Shown here piece by piece: positions 41,733 to 51,500 of a stretch of DNA of 64,000 nucleotides. The number at the start of each line of letters is the position of its first letter. Position 1 is the stretch's first letter. The translations under genes and the position numbers were made by a program. Below the pieces are notes generated by a model. The model had not been told where the DNA came from. It worked only from the letters and a program-made list of their open reading frames with translations, and made no database searches. This DNA is from RUG11690 sp045616665 (GTDB lineage Bacteria > Bacteroidota > Bacteroidia > Bacteroidales > WCHB1-69): positions 1 through 64,000 of the forward strand of contig JAZLHE010000066.1 in NCBI GenBank assembly GCA_045616665.1, in the 5' to 3' direction.

Positions 41733-42347
41733 ATGTTAGTCATTGGCATTGCCGGTGGTTCCGGTTCCGGAAAAACTTCAGTCGTAAAAAAAATCATCAG
41801 TTCTCTTCCCCAAGAGAGAGTTGCTGTTTTGTCGCAAGACGCTTATTACAAAGATAATGGCGACATATCGCAAGAAGAACGGGAGAAAATCAATTTTGAT
41901 CATCCATCAGCCATTGAATGGCCTCTTATGATTCGTCAGATAAGTGAATTAAAGGCAGGTTGCAGTGTGCAAATGCCAACCTATTCGTATGTTACCTGTA
42001 AGCGAGGAGAAGAAACCGTCACGGTAAATCCTGCCGAGGTGCTAATTGTGGAAGGAATTCTGATTTTCACCAGTCCGGAGTTGTGTGATATTTTGGACTT
42101 GAAGGTTTTTGTCGATACCGAAGCCGACGAGCGACTCATCCGCATCATACAGCGGGATGTTGTGGAACGCGGACGTGGCTTGGATAAGTCTATCCGCCAT
42201 TATCGGACCTACGTAAAGCCGATGCACGAATCCTTTATCGAACCCACGAAAAAGTATGCGGACATCATCATTCCTGTGGGAGGTTTTAATGAAAAAGGGA
42301 TAGATATACTTACTTCCAAAATCAAGCAGACTTTGGCAATACAGTAA
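41733..42347 (+). CDS. udk: Uridine kinase
   Basis: 204 residues starting MLVIGIAGGSGSGKTS; a reading from 41625 would run through the tRNA and is rejected. Walker A GGSGSGKT, then LSQDAYYKD, NFDHPSAIEWPLM, VEGILIF and RLIRIIQRDVVERGR are all family motifs. The enzyme phosphorylates uridine and cytidine in pyrimidine salvage. With no other promoter in the 14-base gap, its mRNA should come from the same transcript as tRNA-Gln, released by tRNA 3' processing. Confidence 0.92.
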   Translation: MLVIGIAGGSGSGKTSVVKKIISSLPQERVAVLSQDAYYKDNGDISQEEREKINFDHPSAIEWPLMIRQISELKAGCSVQMPTYSYVTCKRGEETVTVNPAEVLIVEGILIFTSPELCDILDLKVFVDTEADERLIRIIQRDVVERGRGLDKSIRHYRTYVKPMHESFIEPTKKYADIIIPVGGFNEKGIDILTSKIKQTLAIQ

Positions 42348-42354
42348 AGAAATT

Positions 42355-43176
42355 TTAGAATTTTCCTCCGGCGCCTCCGCCGCCAAATCCACCACTGCCG
42401 CCGAAACCTCCGAAACCACCGCCTCCGAAGCCTCCTCCAAAGCTTCCGCCTCCGTATCCGCTTCGGCCATGACGTCCTCCGCTACCCAGCAATGCCGCCC
42501 AAAGCGCCGCTTTTGCCGCCGCATCCAAGGCATCGTCTCGCTGGTCACCAGAACCGCCACCCTTGTTGCCCTTCTCGGAATTATTATTTGCAATAGAAAG
42601 AATAACCACCGAAACGATGATGAAAAATATCATCAATAGGATATAAATCACATCATTGCCGTCAACATCACGCACCACGCTGATTTCACCCGCCACCACG
42701 GGGAGTATCACATCCAACCCCTTGACAATAGCTTCATAATAATGTCCTTGCGTCAGTTCCGGAATAAACTGCTCGTTGATAATGCGCTTGCACGCTGCAT
42801 CAGGCAGAACGCCTTCCAGGTCGTATCCCGTTGCGATAAAAATGTCGCCATCTCCTCCTTTGGGACTGCTGGGTTTGATGAGGATGACGACGCCGTTATT
42901 GTAACTTTTGTCTTTTACCCCCCATTTGTCACCAATCTCGTAGGCAAATTCGGCGGCCTCATAACCGCCAAGGTCATTCACGATGACCACGCAAATCACA
43001 TTGGAAGTGGAATCGTTGAAAGCGACCAGGCGGTATTCCAACTCATTCACCTGCTGAGATGTCAACACTCCGGCAAAATCATTAACCAGACGTGGCGGAT
43101 CGGGTGGCGGCGGAATTTGTGCCCAACCGATTATCGCCCACGTGGCAGCCAATAAGAAAAGAATGACTTTTTTCAT
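42355..43176 (-). CDS. TPM-domain membrane protein (YgcG-like)
   Basis: 273 residues with a signal peptide (MKKVILFLLAATWAIIGWAQ). The TPM domain spans about residues 30-155, with LVNDFAGVLTSQQVNELE, NNGVVILIKP and FIATGYDLEGVLPDA. A membrane helix lies at about 178-198. The last 75 residues are almost pure glycine with phenylalanine and serine, a low-complexity tail usual for this family. It overlaps the lemA stop by one base. LemA and TPM proteins are commonly paired, and a role in envelope maintenance or photosystem-like assembly has been proposed elsewhere; the function here is not known. Confidence 0.85.
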   Translation of the reverse strand: MKKVILFLLAATWAIIGWAQIPPPPDPPRLVNDFAGVLTSQQVNELEYRLVAFNDSTSNVICVVIVNDLGGYEAAEFAYEIGDKWGVKDKSYNNGVVILIKPSSPKGGDGDIFIATGYDLEGVLPDAACKRIINEQFIPELTQGHYYEAIVKGLDVILPVVAGEISVVRDVDGNDVIYILLMIFFIIVSVVILSIANNNSEKGNKGGGSGDQRDDALDAAAKAALWAALLGSGGRHGRSGYGGGSFGGGFGGGGFGGFGGSGGFGGGGAGGKF

Positions 43177-43772
43177 TAATCAAAGTTGAAATCCACTTCT
43201 GGAGCATTTTCTGCACCTTCTTTGGCCTTGAAATATCCTTTTTTGTCAAAGCCAAACATTCCTGCGAAAATATTATTTGGAAAACGACGAACGGCAGTAT
43301 TGTAGCTCTGTACCACTTCGTTGAATTTCTTGCGTTCTACTGTAATGCGGTTTTCGGTTCCTTCCAATTGTGACTGTAATTCAAGGAAGTTTTGGTTGGC
43401 TTTGAGTTCAGGATAGCGTTCTACCACCACCATCAGGCGGTTCAAGGCAGAACTCAGTTCATCTTGCACCTGTTGAAATTTGGCAATGTTTTCTTCAGTT
43501 AGATTTGAAGGATCAACTTGCACGGAAGAAGCTTTTGAACGGGCGTTGATGACGGATTCCAAAGTTCCCTTTTCAAAATCGGCGGCTCCCTTGACGGTTT
43601 TTACCAAGTTTGGGATCAGGTCGGCACGGCGTTGATATACGTTTTCAACTTGTGCCCACGCTTGTTGCACGGTTTCATCCAATTTTACCAGTTTGTTGTA
43701 AATGCCGCTTACAATGGCTATCAGGGCAACGATGGCTCCGATGATGATTAAGATTTTTACTGTTTTACTCAT
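43176..43772 (-). CDS. LemA family protein
   Basis: 198 residues with an N-terminal membrane helix (VKILIIIGAIVALIAIVSGI), then the LemA core: LDETVQQAWAQVENVYQRRADLIPNLVKTVKGAA, followed by long helices with RLMVVVERYPELKANQNFLELQSQLEGTENRI and the ending RRFPNNIFAGMFGF. The family forms a helical bundle facing the periplasm. Its stop overlaps the start of the TPM gene by one base. Function is unknown in general. Confidence 0.9.
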   Translation of the reverse strand: MSKTVKILIIIGAIVALIAIVSGIYNKLVKLDETVQQAWAQVENVYQRRADLIPNLVKTVKGAADFEKGTLESVINARSKASSVQVDPSNLTEENIAKFQQVQDELSSALNRLMVVVERYPELKANQNFLELQSQLEGTENRITVERKKFNEVVQSYNTAVRRFPNNIFAGMFGFDKKGYFKAKEGAENAPEVDFNFD

Positions 43773-43805
43773 TTTAATTATATTTTTAATTTTGTTATTT
43801 GATTT

Positions 43806-44369
43806 TTACGCACATAAATGCTGAATTAGGATTTTGGTTCCAATGCCGATGAGAATGATGCCTCCAATGATTTCGGCGTAGGAGGGTTTGATGCGTTGGG
43901 ATAGAAATTTGCCCATATAAATTCCAATAATCGAGAGTGCGAAGGAGAATAGACCGATTATCAGAACCGAAAACCATATATTGACCGCCAGCATTGAAAA
44001 ACTAAAACCTACAGCCAGGGCGTCGATGCTGGTGGCAATAGACAAAATAAGTAAGGTGGTGGGTTTCATCACGTCGATTTTTTCCTCGTCGGCTGAAGGA
44101 TGAACAGCTTCGAAAATCATTTTTCCACCAATAAAAAGAAGGATTCCAAAGGCAATCCAATGATCAACGACCGCGCAGTAATTGACGACGATTTCGCCGC
44201 CAAAATAGCCGATAACCGGCATCATAGCTTGAAAGAAACCAAAGAAGAGACCAACAATGCATGCGTGCTTAAAACGGAGTTCCGGCTGTAGTCCGCCTGC
44301 CGAAAAACTGACGGCGAAGCAGTCCATGGCAAGTGCAATCGAAAGGAAAATCAGTTCTATTAAGCTCAT
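43806..44369 (-). CDS. mntP: Manganese efflux pump MntP
   Basis: 187 residues with six hydrophobic helices. The two-fold repeat of the family is visible: IALAMDCFAVSFSAG in the first half and IATSIDALAVGFSF in the second, each with the membrane-embedded aspartate needed for metal transport. MntP exports Mn2+. It lies four bases downstream of the ABC exporter gene on the same strand, so both share a transcript. No yybP-ykoY type manganese riboswitch could be recognised at this spot. Confidence 0.9.
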   Translation of the reverse strand: MSLIELIFLSIALAMDCFAVSFSAGGLQPELRFKHACIVGLFFGFFQAMMPVIGYFGGEIVVNYCAVVDHWIAFGILLFIGGKMIFEAVHPSADEEKIDVMKPTTLLILSIATSIDALAVGFSFSMLAVNIWFSVLIIGLFSFALSIIGIYMGKFLSQRIKPSYAEIIGGIILIGIGTKILIQHLCA

Positions 44370-44373
44370 TGTA

Positions 44374-46209
44374 TTAATCTTTCATTAGTTGCATTGTACA
44401 GAAACGGAAATAGTCACCCTTTTGTTGCATCAGTTCTTCGTGCGTTCCTTCTTCGCTGATGTGGCCGTCTTTTACAAAGAGAATGGTGTCGGCATTGCGG
44501 ATGGTGGATAGGCGGTGGGCAATGATAATGGCGGTACGGTCTTTCAGCAATTCCTGAATGGCTTGTTGAAACAGGTATTCCGATTCGGTGTCCAAGGCCG
44601 AAGTGGCTTCGTCGAGAATGAGAATCTGCGGATTGCTTAAGAGAGCCCGTGCAATACTGATTCTTTGCCTTTGGCCTCCGGAAAGCCGCATTCCGCGATC
44701 TCCTAAAACCGTTTGATAGCCATTTTCCATTCCCATAATGAAATCGTGGGCCTGGGCAACTTTGGCGGCGGCTTCCACTTGTTCTTTGCTGACATCATTC
44801 ATACCAAAGGTGATATTGTTATATACCGTATCGTTGAATAACATCACGTCTTGGTTGACAATGCCGAAAATTCTTCTCAAATCGCTGATTCTGTAGCGGT
44901 TGATATTGATTCCGTCTAAGGTGATTTCTCCTGCGGATACATCGTAGAACCTTGGAAGCAAATCTACTAAAGTTGATTTTCCCGCACCGGAAGCCCCTAC
45001 CAATGCGATGGTTTTTCCTTTTTGCAATTCAAAATTAACGTCATTGAGGACATCGTATTTGCCGTTAATCAGATTATCATTATAAGAAAAACCAACATTT
45101 TTGTATTCGATTTTATCTTTAAATTCCAAAAGTGAAATGGGATGTTCGTCTTCCACAATAACTTCTTCACCATCAATAATTTCGTATATTCTTTCTGCGG
45201 AAGCGAGTCCTTTTTGAATGGTATAGACGGAAGTTACCAGGGTCTTTGCCGGAGAAATAATTCTGGCGAATACCAAAATATACAAAACGAATATTCCACC
45301 GTTAAAAAGACTTTCCGGAGCAAAAAGGCCTCCGAGCAGAAGTATGAGCATCAAGGCAAAAATACTGAGAAATTCAACTAATGGAGACCCCAATTCGTTG
45401 ATTCTGAATATTTTCTTGTTTAATTTATAAAATTCGTGATTTTCATTTTTAAAATTTTCAGACATAAAATCAATGGCGTTATATGCCTTGATGATTCGCA
45501 AACCACTGATGGTTTCTTCAAAAATGGCACTTAAGCGGCCCAGCAGTTGTTGTGCTTTGACGGATTTTCGCTTGATACTTTTGCCGATGATGGTGATAAA
45601 ATACCCTGAGATGGGCAAGATAATGAGAACCAATATCGTTAATTTGGCACTGATGCTGAAAAGCACGATGAGGAATATGGTCACAATAAAAGGATCTCGG
45701 CAAATGGAATGCAGCGTGGCAATAATGGACCATTCCACTTCTTGCACGTCGGCGCCCATACGGTTGAGAATGTCTCCCTTTCGGTGCTTGGTATAAAACG
45801 AAAGAGGCAGAATGATGAGTTGATGGTAGATTTCGCTTCGTAGTTGATTCAAAATCCCGCAACGTATGGCGGAAAGGAAAAATGCGGCCATATAGCGGCA
45901 TAAATTGGACAAAAATGAAAGCACAATCATTGTCCCGGCAATGTAAAACAAGGCGGCAAGTTTTCCGTACGAACTGATAATCAAATACATAAAGTGGTAA
46001 AAACTGTTGATGGCATAATCAACACTCAAGGCAAATTCAGGCTTGGCCGTGACAGCTTTGGTTTGTTCAAACAGTACCTGCAAAAACGGTACCACCATCG
46101 AAAGCGAGAAGATGGAAAAAATCGAATAAAGCAAATTGAAAAATATAATAAGCGCAATATTACCCTTGTAAGGCAGCACGTGTTTGAAGAGACGGATAAT
46201 AAGCTTCAT
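44374..46209 (-). CDS. MsbA-like ABC exporter
   Basis: 611 residues from MKLIIRLFKHVLPYKG. Six membrane helices fill the first 340 residues. The ATPase domain has Walker A GASGAGKST, the Q-loop VNQDVMLF, signature LSGGQRQR, Walker B ILILDEATSALD and switch IIAHRLS. The overall layout and the elbow helix at the start resemble MsbA, the lipid A flippase, but sequence reading alone does not separate it from other lipid or drug exporters. It is followed by mntP. Its promoter overlaps that of the divergent EEP-family gene. Confidence 0.85.
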   Translation of the reverse strand: MKLIIRLFKHVLPYKGNIALIIFFNLLYSIFSIFSLSMVVPFLQVLFEQTKAVTAKPEFALSVDYAINSFYHFMYLIISSYGKLAALFYIAGTMIVLSFLSNLCRYMAAFFLSAIRCGILNQLRSEIYHQLIILPLSFYTKHRKGDILNRMGADVQEVEWSIIATLHSICRDPFIVTIFLIVLFSISAKLTILVLIILPISGYFITIIGKSIKRKSVKAQQLLGRLSAIFEETISGLRIIKAYNAIDFMSENFKNENHEFYKLNKKIFRINELGSPLVEFLSIFALMLILLLGGLFAPESLFNGGIFVLYILVFARIISPAKTLVTSVYTIQKGLASAERIYEIIDGEEVIVEDEHPISLLEFKDKIEYKNVGFSYNDNLINGKYDVLNDVNFELQKGKTIALVGASGAGKSTLVDLLPRFYDVSAGEITLDGININRYRISDLRRIFGIVNQDVMLFNDTVYNNITFGMNDVSKEQVEAAAKVAQAHDFIMGMENGYQTVLGDRGMRLSGGQRQRISIARALLSNPQILILDEATSALDTESEYLFQQAIQELLKDRTAIIIAHRLSTIRNADTILFVKDGHISEEGTHEELMQQKGDYFRFCTMQLMKD

Positions 46210-46227
46210 TTTTTTCAATTTAAAACG

Positions 46228-46260
46228 CAAAAATACAAATAATTGTTTTATCTTTGCAAA
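46228..46260. promoter_or_regulatory. Overlapping divergent promoters
   Basis: Leftward: TATTTTTG on the minus strand (46228-46235) with its -33 TTTG at 46257-46260, 21 bases apart. Rightward: TATCTTTG (46249-46256). The -7 of one promoter lies next to the -33 of the other, so only one polymerase can bind at a time. Confidence 0.55.
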
Positions 46261-46282
46261 GTTAATAATATTCTAATGTAAT

Positions 46283-47332
46283 ATGAAAAAAATATTAATA
46301 TCATTGATTTTTGTTGGCTTTTCGATGGTTGTTTTTGCACAAAGAGATAGCACGAAATGCTTGATTTCGTTTTACAATGTGGAAAATTTGTATGAGCCGG
46401 AGAATGATTCGTTGTTTAAGGATGATGATTTTACGCCAGAAGGGATGTACCATTGGACGTATGGCAAGTATGTCAAGAAAATCAACAATATTGCCAAAGT
46501 GCTGATAGCTATGGGGGAAGGCGATCCACCGGATATTGCGGCGATGGCGGAAGTGGAAAACGACAAGGTGTTCCAGCGATTTTGCCATCATTCGCCGTTG
46601 CAAAAGTATCATTACGGCTTCGTTCATTTTGACGCGCCGTATGTTCGTGGTGTGGAAACGGGTTTGTTGTATCGAAAGGACAGGGTGCGGATTCTCCATT
46701 CGGAAGCGATTCCGATAGTTTTCCCGTTTGAGCCGTCAACCAAAAACCGTGACATTTTATATGTGGCGGCGCAAATATGCGGGGGCGACACTTTGCATCT
46801 TTTTGTTAATCATTGGACTTCTCGTTATGGTGGGTACGGTGCAACCATTCCCAAAAGAAATTATTATGCCCAAGTGCTTCGTTTGCGAGTGGATTCGTTG
46901 CTGTCTGCCAATGCCGATGCAAAAATCGTGATTGTGGGTGATTTTAATGATTATCCGACCGACGAAAGCGTGAGCCAGACATTGGGCGCGTGCAATATGA
47001 AAAAAACGGACACGGCGGCATTGTACAATTTGATGTATCGGTTTTTGGAGATGAACAATGTGGGAACGCACAAGCACGAGGATTTTTGGGGTTGCCTGGA
47101 TCAGGTAATTGTTTCAAAACCGCTATTGACAGCTTCCGATACTTCTTTGCGTATTGTTGAAAATCAGGCCCATATTTTCAAAGATGATTTTATGGTGTTG
47201 GATGATGAAAAGTATGGCGGATACAAAGTTTTTCGAACTTTTTTGGGTCCTCGATATCTTGGCGGTTATGGCGACCATTTGCCGGTTTATATCGTTTTGG
47301 AAAATAGGAGTCGCTTGGTTCAACGGGAATGA
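46283..47332 (+). CDS. Secreted endonuclease/exonuclease/phosphatase family protein
   Basis: 349 residues with a signal peptide ending in VVFAQ. The EEP fold motifs are present: SFYNVENLYEPENDSL (Asn and Glu metal site), AAMAEVEND, TGLLYRKDRV, LFVNHWTSR, IVIVGDFNDYP and the final YGDHLPVYI. This family hydrolyses phosphoester bonds in nucleic acids, lipids or inositol phosphates; the substrate cannot be inferred. The stop codon is immediately followed by the stop codon of the convergent glycosyltransferase gene, with no base between. Confidence 0.85.
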   Translation: MKKILISLIFVGFSMVVFAQRDSTKCLISFYNVENLYEPENDSLFKDDDFTPEGMYHWTYGKYVKKINNIAKVLIAMGEGDPPDIAAMAEVENDKVFQRFCHHSPLQKYHYGFVHFDAPYVRGVETGLLYRKDRVRILHSEAIPIVFPFEPSTKNRDILYVAAQICGGDTLHLFVNHWTSRYGGYGATIPKRNYYAQVLRLRVDSLLSANADAKIVIVGDFNDYPTDESVSQTLGACNMKKTDTAALYNLMYRFLEMNNVGTHKHEDFWGCLDQVIVSKPLLTASDTSLRIVENQAHIFKDDFMVLDDEKYGGYKVFRTFLGPRYLGGYGDHLPVYIVLENRSRLVQRE

Positions 47333-48532
47333 TTAGTGGGTTTTTCGTTGTTCCATTTCTTCCTCAAAAAGCAATGTTCTAATTTCGGACAATTGTGCTG
47401 TGCTTAATTCGTCAAAAGAAAAATCTTGTTGAAGGAATGAGGGAATGGTGCGTTGGGTGAGAAAAGGCAGATTTTCTCGCAAGGATTGTTCGTCACTGAC
47501 GGAAAGCTGGCTTTGTTCGCGTTTTAGGAATTGCATAATGCGCAGTCCATCGGCTTTTTCGTGAAAAGCGTGTCTGAAGTGGGCTAAATCTTTGGCATTT
47601 TTGCGAAGTGGCTGCCACAAATTGTCATCTTTGAATTGCTTTTCTAAGAAATCGATGAATTGATAGTGTTGGTCTTTTTGATAAAGTTCATCAATTAAAT
47701 CGTAACATTTTTTGACTTCATCAAAAAGGGAAAAATGATATATGGGATAACTGTCCCAAATGCCTTGACTTCCTTTGCGAATGGCGGGACCTGTGCCGAA
47801 AAAGACGCGGTCGGAAAATCGGGCGGCGGGATACACCAGTTCGTCGTTCCAGTTGTTGATGGGGGACATTTTGCGAAGTTTCTGTAACAGGTAAAAGTCC
47901 TCACCGCTTTTCATCGGGGTAATGCCGTTGATTTTTTTCAATGCCTTGATTTTTACGGCAATGGCCGATCCAATGGCGGTGAAACTGTAGGGACATCTAA
48001 TGCGAAAGAGATTCAACAGGCAGTTTCGCATATAGATTTCGTAACGGAGAATGGCTCTGTTGGCTTGGTCGTCGTTGGTGAGCGGGTGAAAGTAGGGCAC
48101 CGAAATTGCGTTTTGCTCAGGGTGCCGCTCAAAATTTTGTGCGATGGATTCCACATAATGTGGTCCGAAAACGGTGTCGGCGTCCATACTGATGAGAATG
48201 TCGTCATCAGCTGCGTGGCATACGATTTGTTCAAAAAGTACTTTTCGGGCAAAACCGACGCCGAAGTTTTTGTCGTCCCATCCCTTGCCTTTGGAACTTT
48301 TGTCGATAAGGTGCAAAGGAAAAGGAAATTGTTGCGACTGTAGCCATTTCAGCAAAGTTTGATTATGCTGGCAGATGGCCTGTTTTTCTGGGTTTTCCCA
48401 CCAGCTTTCAGGCTGATTGACGCAAATACCGACTTCAAAATGATGCCTTCCTTGCTGATGGGCAAGCGCTTGCATCGTTTGAGGAAGAAAATCGAGTTCG
48501 TCTAAGGCGGGAATGGCAATGAAAAGTCGCAC
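47333..48532 (-). CDS. Glycosyltransferase family 2-like protein
   Basis: 399 residues beginning with the GT-A strand MRLFIAIPALDELDFLPQTM. A metal-binding DxD-type motif is seen in ILISMDADTVFGPHYV, and KSGEDFYLLQKL matches the ED acidic motif before the acceptor site. The C-terminal 150 residues are helical and charged with no recognised domain. No membrane segment is present. Substrates unknown. It lies two bases downstream of the long TldD-like gene and is probably cotranscribed with it. Confidence 0.72.
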   Translation of the reverse strand: MRLFIAIPALDELDFLPQTMQALAHQQGRHHFEVGICVNQPESWWENPEKQAICQHNQTLLKWLQSQQFPFPLHLIDKSSKGKGWDDKNFGVGFARKVLFEQIVCHAADDDILISMDADTVFGPHYVESIAQNFERHPEQNAISVPYFHPLTNDDQANRAILRYEIYMRNCLLNLFRIRCPYSFTAIGSAIAVKIKALKKINGITPMKSGEDFYLLQKLRKMSPINNWNDELVYPAARFSDRVFFGTGPAIRKGSQGIWDSYPIYHFSLFDEVKKCYDLIDELYQKDQHYQFIDFLEKQFKDDNLWQPLRKNAKDLAHFRHAFHEKADGLRIMQFLKREQSQLSVSDEQSLRENLPFLTQRTIPSFLQQDFSFDELSTAQLSEIRTLLFEEEMEQRKTH

Positions 48533-48534
48533 AA

Positions 48535-51500
48535 TTAGTCTTTTAAGGGGTTGGCAATGAATGGTTTTTTCTGCAAGTTGATATCAGGATTCTTGTTCAG
48601 TTCAAGTTCTTCAAAAAGTATGGCTTTGGGCAAAATAAAGCTGACGGGTACTCCGTAGAGTTGAAAGTCGTTGGATGCGGGCCAGGCGTTTATTTTTTGT
48701 CCGCTCATCAGGGTATTGAAGACCTGTTGCTCGGATGATACGGTGGCTACGTGTTTGAACGTCTTGAGTTTGGGAGTTGACAATTGAGCCATACGAACCA
48801 ATTTTTCTTCGCCTGTTTTGACGTTGATCTGATAACAGTAGGTCGGAATTAAATGGTTATCGCTGATGTCTTTTATCTTGGTGACGATATATCCGTATTC
48901 ATAATCTTCGGATTTGGCCAAGGTCATCAATTTCTTTTTGAGTTGTTGATAGGAACTTTTGTTTTTGCCGGTCATTTCAATAACGCCGGGTGCCAAGGCA
49001 GTTTGCAGTTTGTTTTCGCTGAGGACCAGACGATTGTGTCCGTTGCTGAATGGAGCTTTGTCGGCGGGTTCTCTGTTATTTAGCAATTGCATCAAAACAC
49101 CGTCCTCAATCAAAAGGGTTTCATCATCGGAAGTATAGCCGTCGGCATCGTGTTGGAAACTGCCGATGAGGGGTATGCCGTTGTATTGCGTGAGCGTGTT
49201 GCGGCTGCGGAGGCTTAGGTCTCTGGAAATGACCTTTTTATTTAGAAACGAAACGAGAGAGTTGTCTTTATCGGCATAGTCGCCATACATAGATGCTATC
49301 TCCGAAGAAGAAAAAATGGGTTTTCTGGAAGCCATTAATCCGTTGTCGGCTTGGAAAAAGCATTGTTCTATAAGCGTGGCGGCGGCGTCGTCGGCAAAAA
49401 CGATGGGACCGCTGTAGGCATCTTCTACCACGGGAGCCCTACGAAGTTGCTCAAGTCGGTCGGCAAAGTCTGCGATTTGCTTTTGTAATTCATTGGTGGA
49501 AGGAAGTTGCGAAATGTCTTTGCGATAAATCCAGAGATGGTCGGATAAAGGTTCCCCGTCGTCCGTCAAAGTTTCTGCAAAAATATGGATTCCCACAAGG
49601 TTAAAAGCTTTTTTATATTGCAATCCTTCGCTGTTTCGATAGTAGGCATTGCCTTGATAGGCATAGAAATTTACACCTGAATTGGTGAATTCTGGATAGT
49701 TGGAAAATATATTTGACAGTTCGTTGATGGTGTTTTCGTATTGTAATCTGTCAATGGTTGAAGAAGATTCTTCTTCCGAGAAATTGGCAAAAACGATGGA
49801 ACTTCTGTCGGGAAGGTCGAGTTGCTTTTGGGGAATATTTTGCTGCTCGATGGCCGCATTTTTGGCTTCCAGATGTTCGGCATTGGTTTTGTAGAGCTTG
49901 TCGGTAGTGAGCCACAGATTATAGCGGATATTGTAATAATCATTATCGATAGGCATACTTCCCATTGTGCCGCTGTTTCTAAAAATCAAAGAGTTCATAT
50001 CGAAGTAATGCTGGTTGTTGCGTTTGTCGTTGCCGACCAAAACGGTAACGTCTTTGTCGCGGCAAGGCCTTTGGAACGAGGTGATAATGCCGCCGAGCGA
50101 ACTGCGGATGCCTGTAATGGTGGCATCAGAAATCAAATAGCTGATGAAGTAGGGTGATTTAAGGTCTTTGATTTGCAAGGAAGTCATATTTTGTTCCAAT
50201 TCGTCCTCCATCGCTTCAAAACAAGTGGTTTCAAAATTGTCGGTGTTGAAAATTTGACTGTAATTTTTAGGGATGATGGGTGGGCGTTGTTGGCTTTTGC
50301 TTTTTTTCTGCATTTCGATTTGCTTGATGAAGAGAGCAGGAGAGCAACAGCCGACGGGTACCCAACCTGATTCCGCACCGCAAGTGCCGGCGAAGTTTCC
50401 GTGTTCGGTGCCGGCAGCTTCAATCTTGGAGAACATCGACAATGGGGTGCCGACCAAATCAACGCCGCGTACTAATTCGTCGGGTCTCCCGTCAACATAG
50501 ATGCGATACACTTCCAAGGGAGTTACGTTGAAAGCGTTGGGGGAATAGCGGCCGGTAGTCGTAAATCCCCCTTGAACACTGGCAAATAGGTAGCCGTAAT
50601 CTTTGCCTTGTGCCTTGGCTTCGGCAATAAGCATTGCTCGAAGCTGTTCGTCGGTATAGGGATGTTCCGTTTCAACGATGAGGTTGGATTGGCGCGAAAC
50701 AGGTTGATAACCCGCTTGTGAACGGGCGTGACCATTGGATAAGGGGAAACTGTCAATGGGTGTTCGTGTCATCAGGAATTTTTTCAAGATTCCGTGATCC
50801 ACGACTTTAACCTGATAACCGAAAAATCCTTCGTCATCATATTTGTAACTGCCATTCAATGGAATATCCTTATAAAATAAAATGGATGGGTCAAAAATAA
50901 CCGAAAGGTCCGTGGGAAGCACTTGCTCATTGAGTTTCTGTTTGAATGTCTGTCCATCCGTACTTTGTTTAAGTCGTTGTCCTTCAATACGATGTCCGAA
51001 AATTTCGTGGAAGAACACGCCTGCGGCTTCTTTGGATAATAAAGCGGGTCCTGTATAAGGATCTACGACGGGAGCTTTGACCAGTTGACTGATTTTGCCA
51101 TTCAGGTTTTGCACGTCAGCCAACATCGTTGATTGGTCGGGGAGCTGCTGTGGCGTATGGGCAAAATAGGATTGATACAAAGGCAGATACATTCCATCTG
51201 CAGCTTGTCCTTCCACATTGACGAACAGATGGCAAAAAGTGTTGTTTTGTACGATGCTGGTGTTGTCGCTATTGACAAAATATTTGCGTAAAATCGTAAA
51301 TTGAATTAGACTGCTGCCTTCTTGTGCGTCTTTGTTATGGTTGAAGACCGCGGATAATTCCTTGAGCCGTTGAATCCATAGCGTTTCGTCTAACGAAAGG
51401 TCGGTGACGGCTGGTTCAAAATAAACCTCTTGGGCGGCGGTGGAATAGTCCGGGGCGTGGTCTTCCTCTTCGGCTTTAACGGCAACGTTGGCCTTGACTT

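Noticed and set aside
42360..42600. GC-rich repeat tract (GCCGCC/CCTCCG)
   Set aside because: It encodes the glycine-rich tail usual for TPM/YgcG proteins, so it is not an independent repeat element.
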